Source: JBBSOW01 sp038259365 (lineage in GTDB: Bacteria > Actinomycetota > Actinomycetes > Propionibacteriales > Propionibacteriaceae). From it: a stretch of 22,282 nucleotides of DNA. Positions 1 through 7,521 of this stretch are shown here, in pieces (position 1 is the stretch's first letter; the number at the start of each line of letters is the position of its first letter). The stretch covers positions 1 through 22,282 of the forward strand of contig JBBSOW010000049.1 of the NCBI GenBank assembly GCA_038259365.1, given 5' to 3'. Under the pieces are notes generated by a model, which was not told the DNA's origin, did not search any database, and saw only the letters and a program-made list of their open reading frames with translations. Made by a program: the position numbers and the translations under genes.

Positions 1-1
1 A

Positions 2-145
2 CTACGAGACTGGTTCGCCCACCACGTCGACCCGGCCAACGACGGCGAAAAGCTGCCCGTCATCGGCACCGGACAACGCGGGCGCCCCGGCTCCCCCGAC
101 GCCTTCCAAGGACCCCTGTGGGACTCCCTGGCGGGTGAATCTTGA
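2..145 (+). CDS. C-terminal fragment of an unrecognised protein
   Basis: The frame is open from the left edge and ends with TGA at 143-145, giving about 47 residues that begin LRDWFAHHVDPANDGEKL and end LAGES. The real start lies outside the window. The segment is rich in Gly, Pro and Asp and shows no motif I can assign. It converges on the serine hydrolase gene that ends at 247, and a hairpin at 169-210 follows its stop, as expected for a real gene end. I do not recognise the family, and the frame could be a chance opening in GC-rich DNA. Confidence 0.4.
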   Translation, partial: LRDWFAHHVDPANDGEKLPVIGTGQRGRPGSPDAFQGPLWDSLAGES

Positions 146-168
146 CCTGACGCACGTCCCGCTCAATC

Positions 169-210
169 TGGTGTTTCCCGCCTGATTTATGAATCGAGCG
201 GGAAGCACCA
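169..210. terminator. Hairpin between convergent genes, possible terminator
   Basis: TGGTGTTTCCCGC (169-181) pairs with GCGGGAAGCACCA (198-210): 13 pairs with one G-U when read on the plus strand, around a 16-base loop. It sits 23 bases after the stop of the left-edge gene and 36 bases after the stop of the convergent serine hydrolase gene. No clear T-run follows on either side, so termination is inferred from position and structure only. Confidence 0.4.
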
Positions 211-246
211 TATCGAGCGCGGTGATCCCAGGCCCAGTCGTGCCGG

Positions 247-2016
247 CTACCTGGCCGCCTGTACGAACCCGTCGGCGACGAAACCGGCAGGATCGGCTTC
301 CCCGTCGTAGACGGTCTGGGAGTTCGAGCGAATCCGGACGTCGTCGACGAACACGCCGCGGCCGAGGGTGTTCGAGTCGGTGGTGTAGCGCCAACGCACC
401 ACTCGGGCATCGTCTGGGAGCACGGCCTCGGCGACACCCCACGTCCGGTTTCCCTGGTTGTTCCAGGTGCCGTCGGTGCTCTGGGTGACTGGCCCCTGCT
501 CGCCGTCCGTGGTGACGGCGTAGGGCAACAGTGTCCAGGTTTCGCCGTCGTCGTCGGAGGTCTCCAGGGCGAACACGTCGGTGTTTTCGTGATCGGCGAA
601 GGTGTCGAAGCGCAGCGTCGACCCGGCGGGACGCTCGGGCAGCGGTAACGCCAACGTGTGTTCGCTGGCGTTCTCCGCGCCGCCGAACCAGGCGGTCGCG
701 CCCCGGCGGGGTTGCACCGCCAGCGCCAGGGCCAAACCTTCGGCGACGGCCCGGCGAGACGGGTTGTTGGATCCCCAGCTGCGGCTCGGATGCACCCGGT
801 TGCTCAGCAGGACCGCAAAGGACCGCGACTTGAAGTCGATCACGAGGGAGGTGCCGGTGTAGCCGGTGTGCCCGGCGGTCCGGTCGCTGCCCAGCCCGCC
901 CATGTACCACAGCTGGTTCAGCTCGAAACCGAGCCCGTGGGCGTCGCCGGGGAATTCGGTGTTCTCATCGGTGATCATCGCCGACACCGAGTCCGAGGTG
1001 AGGATGCGGGCGCCGTCGTAGACCCCGCCGTTGAGCATGGTCTGGGCGAGGATCGCCATGTCGGCGGTGGTCGAGAACACCCCGGCATGCCCGGCGACGC
1101 CGCCGAGGCTCCACGCGTTCTCGTCGTGCACCTGCCCCCACACCATCCCGCGATCCGGTTGTTCCTGGTATTCGGTGGCGGCGATGCGGCGCAGCTTGGA
1201 GGCCGGCGGGTTGTAACCGGTGTCGACCATGTTGAGCGGCTTGGCGATCCGCTGTTGCAACAGCTCATCCAGCGGCGTTCCGGTCGACCGTTCCGCCAGC
1301 ACGCCGAGGGCGATGAGGTTCAGGTCGGAGTAGGTGTAGGCGGTCCCGGGCGGCTCGGCCGGGGTGGTCTCCATCACCGCCCGGATCCGCGAGGCCTTGT
1401 CGGGATGGTCGCGCCACAGCGGCAGGAACGGCACCAGGCCCGAGGTGTGGGTCAGCAGCTGCCGGATCGTGATCGATTCCTTGCCGTGGTTGCCGAACTC
1501 GGGCACGTAGCTGGCGTACGTCGCGTCCAGCTCGAGCTGGCCCCGCTCCACCAGTTGCATGATCAGGATCGAGGTGAACAGCTTGGTGATCGAAGCCATG
1601 TCGTAGATCGTGTCCTGCCGCGCCGGGATCCGCTCCGCCGCAGGGAGCAATGTGCCCTCACCGTCGGCGTATTGCAGGGCGTAACCGGTGACGTGCTCCC
1701 CGACGATCCTGCCTTGGTGACCCAGGACGGCGGCGGCCGAGGAATACATCGGCTTAACGGCGGGATCCGCCGGATTGGCGAAGCCGTCGAGCTGGCTCCA
1801 TGCGGCCTCGATCGGCGCCGGATCGAGGCGGAGGCGCGTCGGGCCCCGCTGGGAGAGGGTCGTCTTCGACGGCGCAAACCCGCTGTGGACCAGGTCGAAC
1901 CTTCCCGGGATCGGAGCCCGACCATTTTGCGGTTCCGCCTGGGCCGGGCCCACGCCCATGGCGAGCAGCAAACTCGCCAACGTCACGGCGATGGCGACGC
2001 CACGCAGCGACCTCAC
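247..2016 (-). CDS. Secreted AmiE-like serine hydrolase (beta-lactamase/S12 family) with C-terminal beta-sandwich
   Basis: 589 residues from a GTG start. A Sec signal peptide (residues 1-27, cleavage after AQA) indicates export. The S12 catalytic domain, about 70-435, shows SITK (Ser142, Lys145), YSD (229-231) and GHTGYTG (His383), in the usual order and spacing. About 150 further residues resemble the jelly-roll domains found in immune-inhibitor-A-type secreted proteins (LRFDTFADHENTDVFALETS near 468, FVDDVRI near the end). The GTG overlaps the namZ stop as GTGA (2013-2016), so translation is probably coupled. In B. subtilis the S12 enzyme beside nagZ and namZ is AmiE, which removes the stem peptide from MurNAc; the same role is inferred here. 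A generic esterase or D-aminopeptidase-type hydrolase is the alternative. The domain call is firm; the substrate is not. Confidence 0.85.
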   Translation of the reverse strand: MRSLRGVAIAVTLASLLLAMGVGPAQAEPQNGRAPIPGRFDLVHSGFAPSKTTLSQRGPTRLRLDPAPIEAAWSQLDGFANPADPAVKPMYSSAAAVLGHQGRIVGEHVTGYALQYADGEGTLLPAAERIPARQDTIYDMASITKLFTSILIMQLVERGQLELDATYASYVPEFGNHGKESITIRQLLTHTSGLVPFLPLWRDHPDKASRIRAVMETTPAEPPGTAYTYSDLNLIALGVLAERSTGTPLDELLQQRIAKPLNMVDTGYNPPASKLRRIAATEYQEQPDRGMVWGQVHDENAWSLGGVAGHAGVFSTTADMAILAQTMLNGGVYDGARILTSDSVSAMITDENTEFPGDAHGLGFELNQLWYMGGLGSDRTAGHTGYTGTSLVIDFKSRSFAVLLSNRVHPSRSWGSNNPSRRAVAEGLALALAVQPRRGATAWFGGAENASEHTLALPLPERPAGSTLRFDTFADHENTDVFALETSDDDGETWTLLPYAVTTDGEQGPVTQSTDGTWNNQGNRTWGVAEAVLPDDARVVRWRYTTDSNTLGRGVFVDDVRIRSNSQTVYDGEADPAGFVADGFVQAAR

Positions 2017-3326
2017 CGCGGGCCGGGGTACAGCAGGGAACGCTGGGTGTCGACGACGAATCTGCGCAGACCGCGCTTCCAGGCGGCGATGATCTCCTCC
2101 GCGCTCTCACCCGCCTCGAACTGGGTCCGGAAGCGATCCGAGCCGGTGAGCAGATCGATCCAGCGGCCACCGTCGCCGCGCCAGTCGAAGTCGTCGTACA
2201 GGTCCCGCGCGGCCACCAGCATGTGGGTGGCGACCTCGATCGGTTGCACCTTGTCGGGCTCGATCAGGTGCACCTGCACCCCACCACACACCTTGCCGGA
2301 ATTCTTGGAGAACGTCGGCACGAAGTAGGCCTCGCGGAACTCGACCCCCGCCAGGTCGCGCTTGTTGAGCTCGGCCGCCCACTTGTAGTCACCGTAGGGG
2401 GCGCCGATGAGCTCGAAGGGACGGGTGGTGCCGCGGCCTTCGGACATGTTGGTCGCCTCGAACATGCCGGTGCCCGGGTAGATGGTGGCCGTCCGCGGCG
2501 TCGGCATGTTCGGCGAGGGCAGAACCCACCGGTCTGCGTTCTGGATGCCCACCATCTCGCGTTTCCAGCCGCGCACCGTGACGACGTCGAGCGTGGTCAA
2601 CGGCTGCACGCCGGCGCGCGTCATGAAAGTGGCGTTGAAGTAGCGGGCCAGCTCGCCGACGGTCATCCCGTGGCGCTGGGCGATCTCGAGTTGGCCAACC
2701 CCCGAGGAGAAGTCGGGCTGGAGGACCGGTCCGCTCGCCTGCCCACCCAGGGGGTTGGGCCGATCCAGGACGACGAACCCGACCCCGGTCTTGGACGCGG
2801 CCTGCATGGCCGCCCACATCGTCCAGATGTAGGTGTAGAAACGGGCGCCGACGTCTTGGATGTCGAACACCACGACGTCGACGTCGGCCTCGGTGAAGAA
2901 CCCGGCGAACCTGTCCGCGTCGGCGCCGTAGGCGTCATAGACCGTGACGCCAGTGCGCGGGTCGGTCGATTTCGGCTCGCTCGAGCCCGCCTGCGCGGTG
3001 CCGCGGAAGCCGTGCTCGGGGCCGAACACCCCGCCCACGGTGACGCCGTGGGCCACCATGTCGTCGACGATGCTGGTGAAGTCGTGCAGCACGCCGGTGG
3101 GGTTGGTGATGACCCCGACGCGCTGGTCGGCAAACATCGACCAGCCGTCGGCGGCGGCGACATCGGCGCCGTTCGACAGGCCGGACCCCCCGCGCCCCGT
3201 ACCGGGGCCGGCCGCAGCGGCGCCCCCGACCGACCCGGCGGCGGCGGCTCCGGCCACGGCGGCCACGCCGATTCCCGCGGCCCGCAGCACCCCTCTTCTG
3301 GTGACTCCTGCATGGGTGAAGCGCAT
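2013..3326 (-). CDS. namZ: Exo-beta-N-acetylmuramidase NamZ (DUF1343, GH171)
   Basis: 437 residues from ATG at 3326, chosen because AAAGG (3335-3339) lies 8 bases upstream and because the reading begins with a twin-arginine signal (TRRGVLRAAG, residues 9-18, then an Ala/Gly-rich stretch). Upstream in-frame starts would overlap nagZ. Family signatures are FGPEHGFRG (101-109), DIQDVGARFYTYIWTM (155-170) and VLDRPNPLGG (186-195), then conserved blocks up to LYPGPR at the C terminus. In B. subtilis and Tannerella this family removes MurNAc from the non-reducing ends of peptide-free glycan; the Glu in GPEHG is a likely catalytic residue. The gene lies 53 bases after nagZ and overlaps the amidase gene by 4 bases. 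Tat export means folding before secretion, unlike its Sec-exported partners. Confidence 0.92.
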   Translation of the reverse strand: MRFTHAGVTRRGVLRAAGIGVAAVAGAAAAGSVGGAAAAGPGTGRGGSGLSNGADVAAADGWSMFADQRVGVITNPTGVLHDFTSIVDDMVAHGVTVGGVFGPEHGFRGTAQAGSSEPKSTDPRTGVTVYDAYGADADRFAGFFTEADVDVVVFDIQDVGARFYTYIWTMWAAMQAASKTGVGFVVLDRPNPLGGQASGPVLQPDFSSGVGQLEIAQRHGMTVGELARYFNATFMTRAGVQPLTTLDVVTVRGWKREMVGIQNADRWVLPSPNMPTPRTATIYPGTGMFEATNMSEGRGTTRPFELIGAPYGDYKWAAELNKRDLAGVEFREAYFVPTFSKNSGKVCGGVQVHLIEPDKVQPIEVATHMLVAARDLYDDFDWRGDGGRWIDLLTGSDRFRTQFEAGESAEEIIAAWKRGLRRFVVDTQRSLLYPGPR

Positions 3327-3379
3327 CGATGCAACCTTTGCTCTCACTGGGTGGTGTTGGCGTCCAGGACGGGGGTGGG

Positions 3380-5212
3380 TTACCAGGTCAGGCCGTAGCC
3401 CAGCGGGTAGAGGACCTGGTCGGGGTCGGCGGCGGTCGGGACGTCGACGGGTAGCTTGCCGACCGGATCGATCTCTCCGGTCATCAGCCGCACGAGGGCG
3501 CCCAAGGCCACCGGAGAGTAAGAGTAGCTCGCCACGAAGTTGGGGGCGTCGGGTAGTTGCGCGATGTCGTAGGGGTTGCGCACCCCGGCCGTGACCACCG
3601 TAGCGTCGCTGGCGTACAGCTCCTCGGCGAGCTGCTGCTGGGCGCTGCCGGCGGCGACGTTGTTGGTCAACAACACGGTCAGGTCGTTCCGCTGGGCCGT
3701 AGCCACGGTGGCCGCCCGCGTCGCGGCGTCGGGGGCGCTGCCGGTTGAGCTGGCCGTCACAACGGCCCCGCGCTTTTCGAGCTCGGCCGCCACGGTGCTT
3801 CCCGTGCTGACACCCCAACCCGTGACGAAGACCTTCTTCCCCTGGACCGCGACCGGTAGGGACGCCTCCCTGTTGCGCAGCAAGGTGGTGGTCTTGTCGG
3901 TGATCCTGTCCGCGGTGCGCAGGTGGCGTCCGGTGCCGACCCAGACGTCGAGGCGGGAGGTATCGACTTTCGGCTTACCGATGACGCCTTGGGCGTACTT
4001 CATCGCCAGGATCCGTCGCACGCTCTGCTCGATGCGCCCTTCGGTGAGGCGTCCGCCGGCGAGGGCCTCGTTGATGGCGGCGTAGGCCTCGGGAGGATCC
4101 GCAGGCAGCAGGAGCTGATCCACCCCCGCCTCGATGGCCCGGACGGCGACCTCGCCGTCCCCGTACCTCTCGCGCACCGCGGCCATCTCGAGGCCGTCGG
4201 TGACGATGACGCCGTCGTAGCCCAGCGACTCGCGAAGCTGTCCGGTGACGATCTTCTTGGACAAGGTGGCCGGATCGCCGCTGTCATCGAGGGAGGGAAC
4301 GACGATGTGGGCGGTCATGATCGAATCGACCCCGGCCGCGATGGCCGCCTCGAAGGGTGGCGCGTCGATCCGCTTCCACTCCTGCAGAGTGTGGGTGATG
4401 ACCGGCAGCCCGGTGTGGGAGTCAGTGTCAGTGTCGCCGTGGCCCGGGAAGTGCTTGGCCGTGGCGACGATCCGGGCGTCGTCTTGGTAGCCCCGCACGG
4501 CGGCCGCGCCCATGGCCGAGACCAGGTCCGGGTCGGAGGAGAAGGACCGCACGCCGATGACGGGATTCTCGGGATTGATGTTGACGTCGACGTCGGGGGC
4601 GTTGTTCTGCTGGACGCCCATCGCCGCGAGCTCCTTGCCGGTGATGGCCGCGGCGGTGCGGGCGTCGGCCGCGCTACGCCCCGCGCCCAGCGCCATGTTC
4701 CCCGGGAACTGGGTGGCGGGTGGCCCGATGCGGGTCACGATGCCCTGTTCCTGATCGATGCTCACGAGTAGCGGTAGCCCGGCGCCGGCGCTCGCGGCCG
4801 CCGACTGCAGGCCGTTCGTGAGGTTGGCGACCTGGAGGGGATCGGTGACGTTGTCGCGGGCGGAGAAGATAATGAATCCGCCCGGCCGGTACTTCGCGAT
4901 GATCTTGCTCGCGTTCGATTCCCCGTAGAGCGAGGTGTTCTTGGCGTCGTCGCTGGTGGCGGTCTGGCCATAGGCGAACAGGATGAACAGCTGCCCGACC
5001 TTCTCCTCCAGCGTCATCTTCGACAGGGTCCGCGTCGCGTAACGCTGCGCCGCGCGGTCCCGGGCGTCGGTCTTAGCGCCCGATGACGGCGAGCCGGCGG
5101 TGGGTTCGGCCGTCGCCGCCGTCCCCGCCACAGGAGCGATCCCCACGGCGAGGACGGCCGCGGCGACGAGCGTCCGCGAGAGTCGAGCCTTGATCGTGTG
5201 CTGACGTGCCAT
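3380..5212 (-). CDS. nagZ: Secreted beta-N-acetylglucosaminidase NagZ (GH3)
   Basis: 610 residues; ATG at 5212 with AGGAG a few bases upstream. A Sec signal (about 1-35) precedes a GH3 barrel (about 60-400) with the NagZ hallmark KHFPGHGDTDTDSH (253-266), where the Asp-His dyad on a flexible loop supplies the acid/base, and the nucleophile Asp339 in VTDGLEM. A second alpha/beta domain (about 430-605) makes it the long two-domain form found in Gram-positives such as B. subtilis NagZ, not the short cytoplasmic proteobacterial form. It is expected to remove GlcNAc from the non-reducing ends of wall fragments outside the membrane, exposing MurNAc for the next two gene products. It follows the beta-helix gene by 29 bases, so it is probably in the same transcript. 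Confidence 0.93.
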   Translation of the reverse strand: MARQHTIKARLSRTLVAAAVLAVGIAPVAGTAATAEPTAGSPSSGAKTDARDRAAQRYATRTLSKMTLEEKVGQLFILFAYGQTATSDDAKNTSLYGESNASKIIAKYRPGGFIIFSARDNVTDPLQVANLTNGLQSAAASAGAGLPLLVSIDQEQGIVTRIGPPATQFPGNMALGAGRSAADARTAAAITGKELAAMGVQQNNAPDVDVNINPENPVIGVRSFSSDPDLVSAMGAAAVRGYQDDARIVATAKHFPGHGDTDTDSHTGLPVITHTLQEWKRIDAPPFEAAIAAGVDSIMTAHIVVPSLDDSGDPATLSKKIVTGQLRESLGYDGVIVTDGLEMAAVRERYGDGEVAVRAIEAGVDQLLLPADPPEAYAAINEALAGGRLTEGRIEQSVRRILAMKYAQGVIGKPKVDTSRLDVWVGTGRHLRTADRITDKTTTLLRNREASLPVAVQGKKVFVTGWGVSTGSTVAAELEKRGAVVTASSTGSAPDAATRAATVATAQRNDLTVLLTNNVAAGSAQQQLAEELYASDATVVTAGVRNPYDIAQLPDAPNFVASYSYSPVALGALVRLMTGEIDPVGKLPVDVPTAADPDQVLYPLGYGLTW

Positions 5213-5241
5213 GTTGTTCTCCTAGGGGGTGCTAGAAGGGA

Positions 5242-6249
5242 TCAGAAGTTGGCGGGACCCGCCTCGACGGCCTGCTCGATCGCGGTGGCGCGACGCTCTT
5301 TGACCTTCGACGCCACATCGTTCGAACGGACCTGCGCCAGTTCGGCACCCTTGTCCGGGGCGACTCGCTGCTGAACGCCCAGCTTAGACTTCGAGGCAGC
5401 CTTCGACGCGGCGGGAGCCAGATCGGCGAACTGGCCGCTCAAGGTGCCGCGGACCCGGTTGCCCGAGCCCGTCGGGGCGGGATCGTTGCCCGTGCCGGAG
5501 ACATCGCCGCGGACGATATTGTCCGACATCGTCACCCCGACGGTGTTGTCGTTCACCATGACGTCGCCGCCGAAGTAGTTGACGTCGTCGCAGGTGCTCA
5601 GCAGGGAACCCGAACCCAGCTGAACCCCAGCGTTGTCGGAGTAGAAGACGTCGCCGTCCACTTCGCTGCCACAGATGAAGCCACCCTCGGCGTTATCGCT
5701 GACCGTCAGCTTGTTCGACAGGGTGGAATTGGTGACGTCGACGAACGTGCTGCCCGTGCCCTTGACCTGGCCCTGGACGGTGGCGGTGTCCAGCAGGACT
5801 TCCCCGACGCGGACGTCCACCGCGCCCTTGACCGCGCTGTTCACCAGGTAGGCGAACGGCGCGGCTGCCCCGCCATCGCGTCCCCGATAGCTGCCCTCGA
5901 GTTCGGAGCGATCCAGGAACACGCCGTAGCCACCCTTGCTGGTGAGCGTGCCCGAGATGGCGGTCTGGGTGGCGTCGAAGTAGCCGTCCTCGGCCACGAC
6001 GACCTTGTCCTTGAAGGTGCCCCCGGACACCACCAGATCGGCCCCGGACTGGACCCGGACGCTGCCCTCGACGATGGTGCCCGTCAACGCGCAGGACTCC
6101 CCCGCCGGCACGACGAGATCACCCGGGATGGTCACGGCCCCCCCGGTCCCGACGCATCGGGTGGTGAAACCTGCCGAGGCGGGCGTGGAGGCCACGGCGG
6201 CAGTACCGAGGGCGAGGGCGGCGGCACAGAGAACGGCCTGAGCTTTCAT
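5242..6249 (-). CDS. Secreted protein of predicted parallel beta-helix type, function unknown
   Basis: 335 residues from ATG at 6249, chosen because AGGAG lies 6 bases upstream; a signal peptide follows (residues 1-26, cleavage after ASA). The mature protein is made of short repeating strands ending in V, L, G, D or S (for example GDLVVPAGESCALTGTIVEG, GSVRVQSGADLVVSGGTF), typical of right-handed beta-helix or bactofilin-like solenoids. The last 70 residues are charged and Ala/Lys-rich (SKAASKSKLGVQQRV, then KVKERRATAIEQAVEAG) and probably helical. I see no catalytic motif, LPXTG anchor or C-terminal membrane helix. It is the first gene of the nagZ-namZ-amidase block, so a wall-associated scaffold or binding role is possible, but that is inference. 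The alternative GTG start at 6291 lacks a ribosome site and adds no signal-like residues. Confidence 0.75.
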   Translation of the reverse strand: MKAQAVLCAAALALGTAAVASTPASAGFTTRCVGTGGAVTIPGDLVVPAGESCALTGTIVEGSVRVQSGADLVVSGGTFKDKVVVAEDGYFDATQTAISGTLTSKGGYGVFLDRSELEGSYRGRDGGAAAPFAYLVNSAVKGAVDVRVGEVLLDTATVQGQVKGTGSTFVDVTNSTLSNKLTVSDNAEGGFICGSEVDGDVFYSDNAGVQLGSGSLLSTCDDVNYFGGDVMVNDNTVGVTMSDNIVRGDVSGTGNDPAPTGSGNRVRGTLSGQFADLAPAASKAASKSKLGVQQRVAPDKGAELAQVRSNDVASKVKERRATAIEQAVEAGPANF

Positions 6250-6330
6250 GGGGGACTCCTGGGCTAGGGGGATAGCAGGGTTCGCGACCAAAGCGCTCGA
6301 ACCTCGACAACGCCTCGCCTCGATGCACTG

Positions 6331-6360
6331 AAGCTATGCCGCCGTACACGGCTTTGTAAA
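6331..6360 (-). promoter_or_regulatory. Candidate promoter and operator for the beta-helix-nagZ-namZ operon
   Basis: Read on the minus strand: TTTACA (6360-6355) as -35, an 18-base spacer and TAGCTT (6336-6331) as -10. The spacer holds the inverted repeat GCCGT-GT-ACGGC (6352-6341), a plausible repressor or activator site. It lies about 80 bases upstream of the first gene, so the 5' leader would be roughly 75 nt. Judged by eye only. Confidence 0.45.
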
Positions 6361-6519
6361 GGGTTTCCAACAACAATCAGGCGGGCGGGGCCCATGACGT
6401 CGACCGACCAGCTGCGGGTCGCCGTTCCTCACCAGAACCGCGATGACAGCCAACCGGCCCTGTTGGAATCGTTAGCTCCTCGTGTCCTAGAAGCCATCGG
6501 CGCCCGAGTTCTCAACGTC

Positions 6520-6532
6520 TAAAGTTGGGTGA
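6520..6532 (+). promoter_or_regulatory. Candidate -10 element, leaderless start of the ParB-like gene
   Basis: TAAAGT at 6520-6525 lies 7 bases before the GTG at 6533, so transcription would begin at or next to the start codon. No Shine-Dalgarno is visible. No good -35 is seen 17-18 bases upstream, which lowers confidence. Confidence 0.35.
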
Positions 6533-6826
6533 GTGATCTTCAAGCGAGTCGGCGACCTCCGCCCTTACCCCGACCACGGCCACGCGCAACGGCAGTGGGC
6601 CGCCATCGCCCCGCAACAGGTTCGACTCGACCAACTCGTTACCACCAAGCGAACGCTGGATCTCGAGGCCCTGCTGGAGGAGGATTCGACGTTCTACGGC
6701 GACCTCTTCGCCCACGTGGTGTCATGGCGCGGGGATTACTACCTCGAGGACGGCCTGCATCGCGCCCTCCGTGCTGCCCTGCAGCAGCGCTGGACGATGC
6801 ACGCCCGGGTGCTCGAGCTGCGTTGA
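6533..6826 (+). CDS. Small conserved actinobacterial protein with ParB-like motif (similar proteins often labelled VapB-family antitoxin)
   Basis: 97 residues from GTG. The sequence MIFKRVGDLRPYPDHG, then VRLDQLVTTKRTLDLEALL and YLEDGLHRALRAALQQR, matches from memory a small protein conserved in Streptomyces and relatives and found next to a LytR_C gene, as here. The DGLHR motif (73-77) followed by an Ala-rich helix resembles the G-H-R box of the ParB/sulfiredoxin fold, and the preceding strand-turn-helix fits that domain. Database labels of VapB antitoxin are doubtful: no toxin gene is adjacent and no DNA-binding ribbon is obvious. The partner gene starts 138 bases downstream on the same strand. 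Function is not known to me. Confidence 0.8.
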   Translation: MIFKRVGDLRPYPDHGHAQRQWAAIAPQQVRLDQLVTTKRTLDLEALLEEDSTFYGDLFAHVVSWRGDYYLEDGLHRALRAALQQRWTMHARVLELR

Positions 6827-6964
6827 TCGCCGCCGCCAATCGGTGCATCGCCGGTCGATTCGTGCCCGCATGGCGTTCATAGGGCACACTGTCACCTGAT
6901 GTAATACCCCGGGAGGTCACCAGTTTCGGGCACGTCGAGGGCCAGAAAGGCGAGGAGGAGCTAC

Positions 6965-7501
6965 GTGAACGGTCGACTGTGGCGGCAATGGCGCACGCCA
7001 GTGACGTTGATCGTGATGGTGGGTTTGCTGGCTTACGGAGCCTGGTACGGCTACACCCGCGTCGTGGCCCCACCGCCCGAGCCCCAGCCCACCGCCTGCG
7101 TTCCGCAAAAGGTGAGCAAAGGCGAGGTGACCTCCTCTCAGGTCACCGTGAAGGTGTTCAACGGTGGCAAGAAGCGCGGCCTCGCGGGCGACGTCGGCAT
7201 CGCGCTCCGCAGCCGGGATTTCAAGGTGACCACGATCTCCAACACCGACAGGGCCGTCGAGGAGACCCTCATCGTCGGCGCCTCCAAGGACAACCCCGAG
7301 GTCGAGCTCGTTGCCAAGTTCTTCAAGAAGGCCAAGATCGAGGCCGACGGCCGCAGCGACCGCAGCGTTGATGTGCTCGTGGGTGACAAGTACGCCGGGT
7401 TCAACAAGAAGGCGAAGAAGTCGGTCAAGGTCGAAGAGGAGACCGTCTGCCTACCCGCCCAGGAGGCCAGTCCCGGCGCGTCGGCCAGCCCCAGCGCCTA
7501 G
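6965..7501 (+). CDS. LytR C-terminal (LytR_C) domain membrane protein
   Basis: 178 residues from GTG at 6965, chosen by the strong ribosome site GAGGAGGAG (6952-6960). The first 10 residues are basic, one membrane helix follows (about 12-30), then a Pro-rich linker and an outer LytR_C domain (about 58-145): VTVKVFNGGKKRGLAGDVGI at the start and VDVLVGDKYAGF at the end, a classic pair of marks for the family. The N-terminal LCP catalytic domain is absent, so this is the stand-alone form, probably a wall-associated accessory to LCP phosphotransferases or a binding module. Cys45 and Cys162 flank the domain and could form a disulfide outside the cell. The tail is Ser/Pro/Ala-rich. It converges on the antiporter gene with 20 bases between the stops. 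Confidence 0.88.
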   Translation: MNGRLWRQWRTPVTLIVMVGLLAYGAWYGYTRVVAPPPEPQPTACVPQKVSKGEVTSSQVTVKVFNGGKKRGLAGDVGIALRSRDFKVTTISNTDRAVEETLIVGASKDNPEVELVAKFFKKAKIEADGRSDRSVDVLVGDKYAGFNKKAKKSVKVEEETVCLPAQEASPGASASPSA

Positions 7502-7521
7502 CAGCCAAGCCGGTACCAAGA

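Noticed and set aside
658..2328. Long plus-strand open frame of 556 codons
   Set aside because: It lies antisense to the S12 hydrolase and NamZ genes, is rich in Arg, Gly and His with no motif, and reflects GC-rich codon bias on the opposite strand.
1800..3398. Long plus-strand open frame of 532 codons
   Set aside because: Antisense to namZ, low-complexity composition and no ribosome site; namZ has clear family motifs.
3327..3818. N-terminal extension of namZ to 3818
   Set aside because: It would run through the end of nagZ in another frame. The ATG at 3326 has a ribosome site and begins a Tat signal.
6533..7501. Toxin-antitoxin pair (VapB-type gene with its downstream neighbour)
   Set aside because: The downstream gene is a LytR_C membrane protein, not a PIN-domain or other toxin.
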